DNA from: Acetobacter farinalis
GTDB taxonomy: Bacteria > Pseudomonadota > Alphaproteobacteria > Acetobacterales > Acetobacteraceae
Direction of reading: 5' to 3'
NCBI RefSeq assembly: GCF_026240015.1
Contig: NZ_JAPIUX010000006.1
Location: 1 to 64,000 of the forward strand
DNA: 64,000 nt
Shown one piece after another: positions 56,827 to 64,000 of the stretch. A program made the position numbers and the translations under genes. The notes under the pieces are model-generated. The model worked only from the letters and a program-made list of their open reading frames with translations. It was not told the origin of the DNA and searched no databases. The stretch's first letter is position 1. Each line of letters begins with the position of its first letter.

Positions 56827-58404
56827 TCAGTGACGGAAATGACGCATACCGGTAAAGACCATGGCAATCCCGGCGGCATCGGCCGCAGCAATCACCTCAT
56901 CATCCCGGATGGACCCACCCGGCTGGATAACGGCGGTTGCGCCAGCGACCACAATGGTTTCCAGCCCATCCGCAAACGGGAAGAATGCATCAGACGCCGC
57001 CACGGAACCGTGCGTGAGCGGTGCATCCTGCCCGGCTGCCTTAGCTGCTTCTCCGCTTTTGCTGGCGGCAATCCGCGCAGAGTCGACACGGCTCATCTGG
57101 CCTGCGCCAATCCCTACCGTGGCGTTATTTTTCGCATAGACAATGGCGTTGGACTTCACGTGCTTGGCCACACGGAAGGCAAACATCAGGTCTTCCATTT
57201 CCTGTGCGGTGGGGGCGCGTTTTGTCACAACACGCAGGGACTCGGGGCGAATCTGCCCGTTGTCACGGGTCTGCGCCAGAAAACCACCGGCCACAGAGCG
57301 CACAACCACACCCGCCGCCGCCGCATCCGGCAAGCCACCGGTAAGCAGCAGGCGCAGATTTTTCTTGCTGGCCAGAATGGCTTTCGCCTCTTCCTCCGCA
57401 TCCGGAGCGACAATCACCTCAGTGAAAAGCGTGGCAATTTTGCTCGCTGTTGCCGCATCCAACGTGCGGTTCAACGCGACAATGCCGCCAAAGGCCGAAA
57501 CCGGGTCACACCGCAGCGCGCTGTCCCAGCAGGCGGAAAGCGTGTCACCCACCGCCACACCACATGGGTTGGCATGTTTGACAATCACCACCGCAGGGCG
57601 GTCAAACTCTGCCACGGCTTCAAACGCGGCATCCGTATCATTGATGTTGTTGTAGGAGAGGGCCTTGCCCTGCACCTGCACAGCCGTGGCCACACCGGGG
57701 CGTGTGCTGCCATCTTTGTAGAACGCGGCCTGCTGGTGCGGGTTTTCACCATAGCGCAATACTTCCGCACGCTGGCCAGCCAGCACAAAGCGCTCCGGCA
57801 GGGTGTCCTGCGCCTGTGCGGCAAACCATGCCGCAATGGCGGCATCATACGCGGCGGTGCGGGCATAGGCCGCACCGGCATAGCCACGGCGCATCTCCAG
57901 CGTGCTGCCGCCCTGCCCCAGAGCCTCGATCAGCCCCGCATACTGGGCGGTATCGGTCAGCACCACCACATGGTCATGGTTTTTAGCCGCCGCGCGGATC
58001 AGGGCCGGGCCGCCAATATCAATGTTTTCAATGCAATCTTCAGCGCCAGCGCCGGAAGCAACCGTTTTTTCAAACGGATACAGGTTGACCGCAACCAGAT
58101 CGATCGGGGCGATGCCGTGCTCTTCCATCTGGGCCACATGCGCAGGCAGGTCACGCCGCCCGAGGATACCGCCATGAATCTTGGGCACGAGCGTTTTCAC
58201 GCGGCCATCGAGAATCTCGGGGAATCCGGTGTGGTCAGACACCTCGGTCACGGGCAGGCCCGCTTCACGCAGCGCGCGGGCGGAACCCCCTGTGGAAAGA
58301 ATTTCCGCACCGTGCGCGACCAGCGCGCGCCCGAGGTCAAGAAGCCCCGTTTTATCGGAAACAGAAATCAATGCGCGGCGCACGGGTTGCGTCGTCTGGT
58401 TCAT
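56827..58404 (-). CDS. purH: Bifunctional AICAR formyltransferase / IMP cyclohydrolase
   Basis: Carries out the last two steps of IMP synthesis. 525 residues. The N-terminal cyclohydrolase (MGS-like) domain starts RRALISVSDKTGLLDLGRAL with EILSTGGSARALREAG; the C-terminal transformylase has ENPHQQAAFY, VIVKHANPCGVAVG (Lys-His catalytic pair) and SDAFFPFADGLE. Start at ATG 58404. Upstream on the same strand is trmB, 91 bases away. Confidence 0.97.
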   Translation of the reverse strand: MNQTTQPVRRALISVSDKTGLLDLGRALVAHGAEILSTGGSARALREAGLPVTEVSDHTGFPEILDGRVKTLVPKIHGGILGRRDLPAHVAQMEEHGIAPIDLVAVNLYPFEKTVASGAGAEDCIENIDIGGPALIRAAAKNHDHVVVLTDTAQYAGLIEALGQGGSTLEMRRGYAGAAYARTAAYDAAIAAWFAAQAQDTLPERFVLAGQRAEVLRYGENPHQQAAFYKDGSTRPGVATAVQVQGKALSYNNINDTDAAFEAVAEFDRPAVVIVKHANPCGVAVGDTLSACWDSALRCDPVSAFGGIVALNRTLDAATASKIATLFTEVIVAPDAEEEAKAILASKKNLRLLLTGGLPDAAAAGVVVRSVAGGFLAQTRDNGQIRPESLRVVTKRAPTAQEMEDLMFAFRVAKHVKSNAIVYAKNNATVGIGAGQMSRVDSARIAASKSGEAAKAAGQDAPLTHGSVAASDAFFPFADGLETIVVAGATAVIQPGGSIRDDEVIAAADAAGIAMVFTGMRHFRH

Positions 58405-58495
58405 TGGCGGACCTTTCGCACGGCTAAGCCTGAAGTAAGGCGGCTCATTAGCCAACAAGCGGCGCGGGAGCAACCGCCCCGCACCTCAAAACCTT

Positions 58496-59209
58496 TTACC
58501 GACGCGTAAAGGTCCAATACAGCGGCTGGCGCCCTGCCGCGATCGCCTTGGCTTCATAACGGGTCGGAAACCAGCCGTCCGGTCGTTCAGAAACCGGCGG
58601 CGGTGCATCGAAAAACGCCTGTGCGCCCATGACCTCTTCAACCCATGCCTGATAGGTCGGGTCATCACTCGCCACGCGCCAGACAGCACCGGGCTTGAGC
58701 AGGCGGGCAACAAGAGCCACGTTTTCCGGGTGCATGAAGCGCCGCTTGGCGTGACGGGCCTTGGGCCACGGGTCTGGAAACATCAGGAACAGCCGGTCCA
58801 GCGAGGCATCGGGCATGGCCCGCAGCAGCACGCGGGCATCATCATCCCACAGGCGCAGCATCTCGGGAACAGCGGAATGCGACTCCTGCCCAACCGGCAC
58901 GAAGCGGGTCAGCAGAGAGCACAGGCCGTTATCAAAAACTTCAGAGGCAATATAGCCGACATCGGGGTGGGCATTATGCTGCGCCACCACGTGTTCTCCG
59001 CCGCCGAATCCGACTTCAAACCAGATCTGTTCGGGCGGGCGGGTAAAGGCTGTGCCCGGTTCACCCGCGCGATCCAGCGGAAAGCGCAGGCGGGGCAGAG
59101 CCTCATCCAGAAGGCGTTGCTGACGGGGGCGCAGCGAGTGGCCACGCGGGCGTCCGTAAAGTCGTTCAGGCGACGGCTTGACGTCCGGCCCGCGCACTTC
59201 CTCCGTCAT
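58496..59209 (-). CDS. trmB: tRNA (guanine-N7-)-methyltransferase
   Basis: Adds 7-methylguanosine at position 46 of tRNA. The 237-residue SAM-dependent enzyme has IWFEVGFGGGEHVVAQ (SAM loop), IASEVFDNGL, and the catalytic motif FLMFPDPWPKARHAKRRFM. The C-terminal YWTFTRR is typical. The start ATG 59209 lies 14 bases after the metK stop, so metK and trmB form an operon, the conserved alphaproteobacterial pair. Confidence 0.95.
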   Translation of the reverse strand: MTEEVRGPDVKPSPERLYGRPRGHSLRPRQQRLLDEALPRLRFPLDRAGEPGTAFTRPPEQIWFEVGFGGGEHVVAQHNAHPDVGYIASEVFDNGLCSLLTRFVPVGQESHSAVPEMLRLWDDDARVLLRAMPDASLDRLFLMFPDPWPKARHAKRRFMHPENVALVARLLKPGAVWRVASDDPTYQAWVEEVMGAQAFFDAPPPVSERPDGWFPTRYEAKAIAAGRQPLYWTFTRR

Positions 59210-59223
59210 CGTGTCTTCAAACC

Positions 59224-60411
59224 TTAGCGGTTGAAGGCGCCACGCAGGGCATCCACCAGATCGGTGCGCTCCCACGTAAAGTTATCACGCGCATCATCCG
59301 GCGTACGGCCGAAATGGCCATAAGCAGAGGTTTCCGCGTAAATCGGGCGGTTCAGACGCAGATGGTTGCGGATACCACGCGGGGAGAGATCCATCACCTC
59401 ACGCAGAACGGCACCCAGACGGGCTTCATCCACATCCTTGCCTGTGCCATCCAGATCCACATAGACAGACAGCGGATGAGACACGCCAATGGCGTAAGAT
59501 ACCTGAAGCGTGCAACGGTCTGCAAGACCGGCAGCCACAACGTTCTTGGCCAGATAGCGGCAGGCATAGGCCGCGGAACGGTCAACCTTTGTCGGGTCCT
59601 TACCGGAGAAGGCACCGCCGCCATGCGGGGCTGCGCCACCGTAGGTGTCCACAATAATCTTGCGCCCGGTCAGACCGCAATCCCCGTCCGGACCACCAAT
59701 CACGAAGATCCCGGTGGGGTTGACGTAGAGTTCGTCTTCCGGCGGCATCCAGCCCTCCGGCAGAACGCCACGCACGATCTCGCCCAGCTCTTCACGCAGC
59801 TTTTTCTGGCTTACGCCTTCATCATGCTGGGTGGAGATCACAACGGATGTGGCCCCTACAGGGCGACCGTTGACGTAGCGCAGCGTGACCTGGCTTTTCG
59901 CGTCCGGCTGAAGGCCGGCGGCGCGCGGGTCACCCGCACGGCGCAGGTCACGAATTTCGTGCAGGATGCGGTGTGCGTAATAGATGGTTGCCGGCATCAG
60001 GGTGTCGGTCTCGGTGGAGGCATGACCGAACATGATGCCCTGGTCGCCCGCGCCTTCGTCCTTGTCGCCTGCGCTGTCCACACCCACTGCAATGTCAGCA
60101 GACTGGGCGTGCAGGTAGTTGGCGGCATCAGCCGTGCGCCAGGAGAAACCCTCCTGATCGTACCCAATGTCCTTCACCGCAGCCCGTGCAGCCTCGATAA
60201 GGCCTTCGGACGTCACGGAGGAGGGGCCACGCACCTCACCGGCCAGAATGATCCGGTTTGTGGTTACCAGCGTTTCACAGGCCACGCGGGCTTCCGGGTC
60301 CGCTGCAAGATAAGCATCCAGAACAGTATCGCTGATCCGGTCTGCAACCTTGTCTGGATGACCTTCGGAAACAGATTCCGAGGTAAACAGGAAATCGCCG
60401 TCTTTACGCAT
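59224..60411 (-). CDS. metK: S-adenosylmethionine synthetase
   Basis: Makes SAM from methionine and ATP. 395 residues, standard. N-terminal LFTSESVSEGHPDKVADRIS, methionine/ATP loop GAGDQGIMFGHA, and the glycine-rich GGGAFSGKDPTKVDRSAAYA near the active site. The ATG at 60411 begins MRKDGDF; a GTG at 60435 is possible but lacks a binding site. It leads the metK-trmB operon. A stable hairpin at 60455-60479 lies in its leader. Confidence 0.97.
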   Translation of the reverse strand: MRKDGDFLFTSESVSEGHPDKVADRISDTVLDAYLAADPEARVACETLVTTNRIILAGEVRGPSSVTSEGLIEAARAAVKDIGYDQEGFSWRTADAANYLHAQSADIAVGVDSAGDKDEGAGDQGIMFGHASTETDTLMPATIYYAHRILHEIRDLRRAGDPRAAGLQPDAKSQVTLRYVNGRPVGATSVVISTQHDEGVSQKKLREELGEIVRGVLPEGWMPPEDELYVNPTGIFVIGGPDGDCGLTGRKIIVDTYGGAAPHGGGAFSGKDPTKVDRSAAYACRYLAKNVVAAGLADRCTLQVSYAIGVSHPLSVYVDLDGTGKDVDEARLGAVLREVMDLSPRGIRNHLRLNRPIYAETSAYGHFGRTPDDARDNFTWERTDLVDALRGAFNR

Positions 60412-60454
60412 GATGGTGCCGTCTGCCCCACGCACTATGAATAAGGAATTGTGA

Positions 60455-60479
60455 CCGCCGCCTTAAGAAAAGGCGACGG
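60455..60479 (-). promoter_or_regulatory. Stable hairpin in the metK leader
   Basis: On the minus strand CCGTCGCCTT pairs with AAGGCGGCGG (one G-U pair) around TTCTT, about 45 bases upstream of the metK ATG. A position-dependent role (SAM-responsive leader or transcript stabiliser) is possible. It does not match SAM-I, SAM-II or SAM/SAH riboswitch consensus as I know them. The rest of 60436-60699 holds no gene. Confidence 0.4.
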
Positions 60480-60699
60480 GACCGTGTGGCGGAATAGTGG
60501 CGAATGGTCAAGTGTATTACGGCCATGCAGGGATCAGGACCGTCTCCCCCACCCCCTGAATACCGCATATTTCCCGCATCAAATGTGGCTTATTCCGGCA
60601 CATGGGCCGCAGAATACTGCCATACACAAGCGGATATGAAAAAAAATCACTACCACTAAAAGTATATCGAGTCAGCGCATTAAAAAACTGCAACACACC

Positions 60700-61494
60700 T
60701 CAGCAGGGTGGCAGGCCGAGTACCTCTTCCATCCCGTAATATCCGGCTGGACGCCCTTTCAGCCAGAGCGCCGCCCGCACCGCACCAGCCGCGAACACGC
60801 GCCGGTCAAACGCCCGATGTGTCAGGGTGATCTGCTCATCCGCCGAGGTGAACAGAACCTCATGCTCGCCGACAATCTGCCCGCCTCTGAGGGCGGCAAA
60901 CCCGATGGCGCCCGGCGCGCGCGGGCCGGTATGGCCATCCCGCCCGCTCTCCCGCACAGCAGCCAGTGCAACACCCCGCCCCTTTGCCACAGCCTCCCCA
61001 ATCGCCAGGGCCGTGCCTGATGGCGCATCGACCTTCTGCCGATGGTGCATTTCAACAATCTCGGCGTCATAGGAGTTGGCGGGCAGCGCCTGCCCCATCA
61101 TCTGCGCCAGACGCCGCACCAGCGTAACGCCTGCGGAAAAATTGGCCGCATGAACAATCCCGATCCGCTCAGCCGCCTGCATGACGGCCGCCTGCTGTGC
61201 TTCGGAAAGGCCGGTTGTGCCCAGCACCCACGCCGCGCCCTGCTCCGCCAGAACCTGCGCATGCGGCAGGACCGTTTCCGCATGGGTAAAATCGATCACC
61301 ACATCACTGACAGCCGCCAGACTGGCCATGTCCGTATACAGAGGCAGGCCTTCCGGCAGACCGGCTGCTTTCGCCTGATCCCGTGCCGTGCCTCCTGCAA
61401 GCACAGCCCCGGCGGCCTGCACTTCCTCCACCAGCAGGCGGCCCACACGCCCGGTAACGCCTGCAATGCCGATACGCAGCGCCTGATCTGTCAT
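60700..61494 (-). CDS. dapB: 4-hydroxy-tetrahydrodipicolinate reductase
   Basis: A lysine/diaminopimelate pathway reductase. 264 residues. N-terminal NAD(P) loop GIAGVTGRVGRLLVEEV, DFTHAETVLPHAQV, TTGLSEAQQ, and the substrate signature EMHHRQKVDAPSGTAL with the conserved His and Lys; C-terminal FTSADEQITLTHRAFDR. It follows dnaJ on the same strand with a 100-base gap. Confidence 0.96.
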   Translation of the reverse strand: MTDQALRIGIAGVTGRVGRLLVEEVQAAGAVLAGGTARDQAKAAGLPEGLPLYTDMASLAAVSDVVIDFTHAETVLPHAQVLAEQGAAWVLGTTGLSEAQQAAVMQAAERIGIVHAANFSAGVTLVRRLAQMMGQALPANSYDAEIVEMHHRQKVDAPSGTALAIGEAVAKGRGVALAAVRESGRDGHTGPRAPGAIGFAALRGGQIVGEHEVLFTSADEQITLTHRAFDRRVFAAGAVRAALWLKGRPAGYYGMEEVLGLPPC

Positions 61495-61594
61495 GCGGAA
61501 AGTTCCTTCTTTTTACACGCACCATACCAGAAAGCCGGACACACAGAGTGCCCGGCTTACGGAAAAACCCATCAGGAAAAATGCCGAGGCAGCA

Positions 61595-62743
61595 TTATCC
61601 CTTGTTTTCAAAAAAGTCCCGAACACGGGCGAAGAACCCCGTATGTTCCGGGCTTCCCTTCACGTTTTCACCCGCTTCCTTTTCAAACTCTTCCAGCAGT
61701 TCTTTCTGGCGCTTGCTCAGGTGCTGCGGCGTTTCCACCGTTACCTGAATATACATATCCCCCCGCGCACTGGAACGCAGAACAGAAAAGCCCTTGCCAC
61801 GCAGGCGGAAATGCGCGCCAGTCTGTGTGCCCGCAGGGATTTTGACCTTGGCGCGGTTCCCATCAATAACCGGCACTTCAATTTCCGTGCCCAGAGCCGC
61901 CTGCCCCATCCGCAGCGGGACGCGACAATAGACGTTCGCACCATCACGCTGGAAAATGCTGTGTTCTGAAACAGACACATGCACATACAGATCCCCGGCA
62001 GGCACACCCTGACCGCCGGCTTCACCCTCACCAGAAATGCGGATCCGGGTGCCATCTTCCACACCGGCGGGAATCTGCACGGCCAGGGTCCGTTCCTTTT
62101 CGACCGTCCCTTCCCCATGGCAGACCTTGCACGGGTTTTTCACAACGCGCCCGGCGCCGTGGCAGGTCGGGCAAGGCCGTTCCACCACAAAGAACCCCTG
62201 CTGCGCCCGCACCTTTCCCGCACCATGGCAGCTCGGGCAGGTTTCCGCGCCGGCCTCGCCATCATTGGAGCCCGTGCCATGGCAGGAGTCACACGCCACG
62301 CGCGTGATGATCCGCACATCCTTTTTCACGCCGGCAAAGGCTTCTTCCAGCGTGATTTCAACATGGGTCTGAATATCGTTACCCGTACGGGCACGGCCAC
62401 CACGGCGGCCACCCATCATATCTCCGAACATCTGCTCGAAAATATCGCCCAGACCACCGCCACCACCACCGCCAAAACCGTGGAAGTCAAACCCACCGGG
62501 GCCACCGCCACCGTTTTCAAAGGCGGAATGCCCAAAACGATCATAAGCCGCGCGCTTCTGGTCATCTTTCAGAACATCATAGGCCTGATTGATTTCCTTG
62601 AATTTCGCTTCAGCCGCTGCATCTCCGGGGTTGCGGTCCGGATGATATTGCATGGCCAGCTTACGATACGCTTTCTTGAGTTCATCGGATGAAACAGTCC
62701 GGGAAACTTCAAGAATTTCGTAATAATCAACCTTGATGGCCAT
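61595..62743 (-). CDS. dnaJ: Co-chaperone DnaJ (Hsp40)
   Basis: Stimulates DnaK ATPase and binds unfolded clients. 382 residues. J-domain (3-70) with the HPD motif in MQYHPDRNPGD, a Gly/Phe region (GGGGPGGFDFHGFGGGGGGG), four CxxCxGxG zinc-finger repeats (CDSCHGTG, CPSCHGAG, CPTCHGAG, CKVCHGEG) and a C-terminal client-binding domain (GDLYVHVSVSEH). Downstream of dnaK on the same strand, the usual dnaKJ order, with a 150-base gap containing a hairpin. Confidence 0.97.
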   Translation of the reverse strand: MAIKVDYYEILEVSRTVSSDELKKAYRKLAMQYHPDRNPGDAAAEAKFKEINQAYDVLKDDQKRAAYDRFGHSAFENGGGGPGGFDFHGFGGGGGGGLGDIFEQMFGDMMGGRRGGRARTGNDIQTHVEITLEEAFAGVKKDVRIITRVACDSCHGTGSNDGEAGAETCPSCHGAGKVRAQQGFFVVERPCPTCHGAGRVVKNPCKVCHGEGTVEKERTLAVQIPAGVEDGTRIRISGEGEAGGQGVPAGDLYVHVSVSEHSIFQRDGANVYCRVPLRMGQAALGTEIEVPVIDGNRAKVKIPAGTQTGAHFRLRGKGFSVLRSSARGDMYIQVTVETPQHLSKRQKELLEEFEKEAGENVKGSPEHTGFFARVRDFFENKG

Positions 62744-62839
62744 AGAAGTCCTCTTGCAGGAAACTGCTTTTTACAAAAGCGCAACAGATGTCCGGGATAG
62801 CAAAAAGCGCCCGCCTTCCAAGAAGCGCGGACGCCGGAA

Positions 62840-62879
62840 AATAAAGGCCGGTGCTGCCCTGCGCACAGCGCAGCACCGG
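62840..62879 (-). terminator. Hairpin between dnaK and dnaJ
   Basis: CCGGTGCTGC (62848-62857) and GCAGCACCGG (62870-62879) form a perfect 10-bp stem just after the dnaK stop; on the minus strand CCTTTATTTT follows. It may be a partial terminator lowering dnaJ relative to dnaK. Confidence 0.7.
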
Positions 62880-62893
62880 ATAACAGCGTCCGA

Positions 62894-64000
62894 TCAGGAC
62901 TTTTTGTCGTTCACGTCTTCAAAGTCCGCATCGACAATTTTCTCGTCATGCGGCTGGGCACCCGCAGTACCGGCTTCTCCTGCCGGAGCGGCTTCACCCG
63001 CCTGACCAGCCTTATAGACTGCTTCACCAATCTTCATGGCGGCCTGTGTCAGGCGGTCACTTGCCGTCTTGATGGCTTCCGCATCGCTGCCTTCAAGAGC
63101 GGTCTTGACTGCCGCAATCGCGCTTTCAGCTTCCGTTTTGTCAGCAGCCGGAACCTTGTCACCGGCTTCAGACAGAGACTTTTCGACCTGATGCACAAGG
63201 CTTTCCGCGTTGTTACGCACTTCAACCTGTTCACGCTTGGCTTTATCGGCTTCAGCGTTCGCTTCAGCGTCTTTCACCATCTTTTCGATATCGCTGTCGG
63301 ACAGACCACCAGAAGCCTGGATCTTGATCTGCTGTTCCTTGCCGGTTGCCTTGTCCTTGGCGGAGACGGAGACAATACCGTTGGCATCGATATCGAATGT
63401 CACTTCAATCTGCGGCACGCCACGCGGAGCCGGGGCAATGCCCGTCAGGTCGAAGTTACCCAGCAGCTTGTTGTCCGCTGCCATTTCACGTTCGCCCTGA
63501 TAGACCTTGATGGTCACGGCGTTCTGGTTGTCTTCCGCCGTGGAGAAGGTCTGGCTCTTCTTCGTCGGGATGGTCGTGTTCCGGTCGATCAGACGTGTGA
63601 ACACGCCGCCCAGCGTTTCAATGCCGAGAGAAAGCGGAGTCACGTCCAGCAGCAGAACGTCCTTCACGTCCCCTTTCAGCACCGCACCCTGAATAGCGGC
63701 ACCAATGGCCACCACTTCATCCGGGTTCACGTTACGGGCAGGGTCTTTCCCGAAGAACTGCTTAACGGCTTCAATCACCTTGGGCATGCGGGTCATACCA
63801 CCGACGAGGATGACTTCATCCACTTCGGAAGCAGAAATGCCAGCATCCTTCAGCGCTGCCTTGCAGGGCTCGAGCGTGCGCTGGATCAGGTCATCAACAA
63901 GGCTTTCCAGCTTGGCGCGGGTCAGCTTCAGCAGCAGATGCTTCGGACCGGATGCGTCCGCGGTGATGAACGGCAGGTTGACTTCCGTTTCCTTGGCGGA
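62894..64000 (-). CDS. dnaK: Chaperone DnaK (Hsp70), 3' part
   Basis: The C-terminal 368 residues are in the window; the gene continues past the right edge. Seen are the end of the ATPase domain (VDEVILVGGMTRMPKVIEAV, NPDEVVAIGAAIQGAVLKGD), the substrate-binding domain (DVTPLSLGIETLGGVFTRLI, GIAPAPRGVPQIEVTFDIDA), the helical lid and the Ala/Gly tail with the EDVNDKKS end. First gene of the dnaKJ cluster. It reads open to base 64000. Confidence 0.98.
   Translation of the reverse strand, partial: SAKETEVNLPFITADASGPKHLLLKLTRAKLESLVDDLIQRTLEPCKAALKDAGISASEVDEVILVGGMTRMPKVIEAVKQFFGKDPARNVNPDEVVAIGAAIQGAVLKGDVKDVLLLDVTPLSLGIETLGGVFTRLIDRNTTIPTKKSQTFSTAEDNQNAVTIKVYQGEREMAADNKLLGNFDLTGIAPAPRGVPQIEVTFDIDANGIVSVSAKDKATGKEQQIKIQASGGLSDSDIEKMVKDAEANAEADKAKREQVEVRNNAESLVHQVEKSLSEAGDKVPAADKTEAESAIAAVKTALEGSDAEAIKTASDRLTQAAMKIGEAVYKAGQAGEAAPAGEAGTAGAQPHDEKIVDADFEDVNDKKS

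Noticed and set aside
56824..58509. 561-codon open frame opposite purH
   Set aside because: purH is complete with all motifs; the opposite frame has shadow composition and no start signal.
60436..60699. Possible known SAM riboswitch upstream of metK
   Set aside because: No match to the conserved cores of the SAM classes I can recall; only a simple hairpin is supported, so it is listed as an unclassified leader element.

Overview
The window looks like chromosome from an acetic acid bacterium (Acetobacteraceae, probably Acetobacter). It has GC-rich coding sequence, encoded tRNA CCA ends, alphaproteobacterial-type HisZ, Fur, OlsB and DUF2076 proteins, and an IS5-family element of a kind common in this group. 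Assignment is by protein recognition only; no search was run.

Layout. 1-1180: a short accessory stretch (unknown ORF, excisionase-like HTH/membrane protein) abutting the 3' end of a tRNA-Ser. 1.4-5.2 kb: gatCAB and ruvX. 5.4-6.0 kb: a secreted protein built from 22-residue repeats. 6.0-11.2 kb: an accessory block ending at the 3' end of tRNA-Val, with a CPA1 Na+/H+ antiporter, an internally deleted SDR pseudogene, an AT-rich AAA ATPase and a frameshifted serine recombinase. 11.3-18.7 kb: N-formylglutamate amidohydrolase, glycosyltransferase, DUF333 lipoprotein, htpG, mazG, argC and an SDR gene. 18.9-25.1 kb: a candidate double-glycine-leader bacteriocin (class II microcin/colicin V-like) locus with two precursor genes, a candidate immunity gene, IS debris, an HlyD-type adaptor and a C39-peptidase ABC exporter.

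25.2-30.5 kb: AcuI/YhdH-like reductase, CBS-domain membrane protein, glycine-zipper lipoprotein, mobA and fdhD. 30.6-35.8 kb: a phosphate-response cluster (phoB, phoR, pstS, OprP/O-like porin) with two visible Pho-box arrays but no pstCAB. 36-64 kb: mostly housekeeping genes: purA, hisZ, a HerA-like ATPase, a HI0933/YhiN-like flavoprotein, trpBA, corA, rho, tusA-like, fur, olsB-like, lnt, an XRE regulator, DUF2076, glyQS, csaA, DUF1328, a secreted two-repeat protein, purH, trmB, metK, dapB, dnaJ and the 3' part of dnaK, which runs off the right edge.

The most interesting part is 18.9-25.1 kb. Two small genes encode peptides with near-identical 15-residue leaders ending in SGG. A 58-residue membrane protein overlaps the second precursor by ATGA. 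The downstream HlyD/C39-ABC pair carries all the catalytic residues needed to cut at Gly-Gly and export. The second precursor carries a frameshift at a run of six G; restoring the frame gives a 94-residue, glycine-rich, microcin-like product. The locus has been invaded by nested IS5-family elements.
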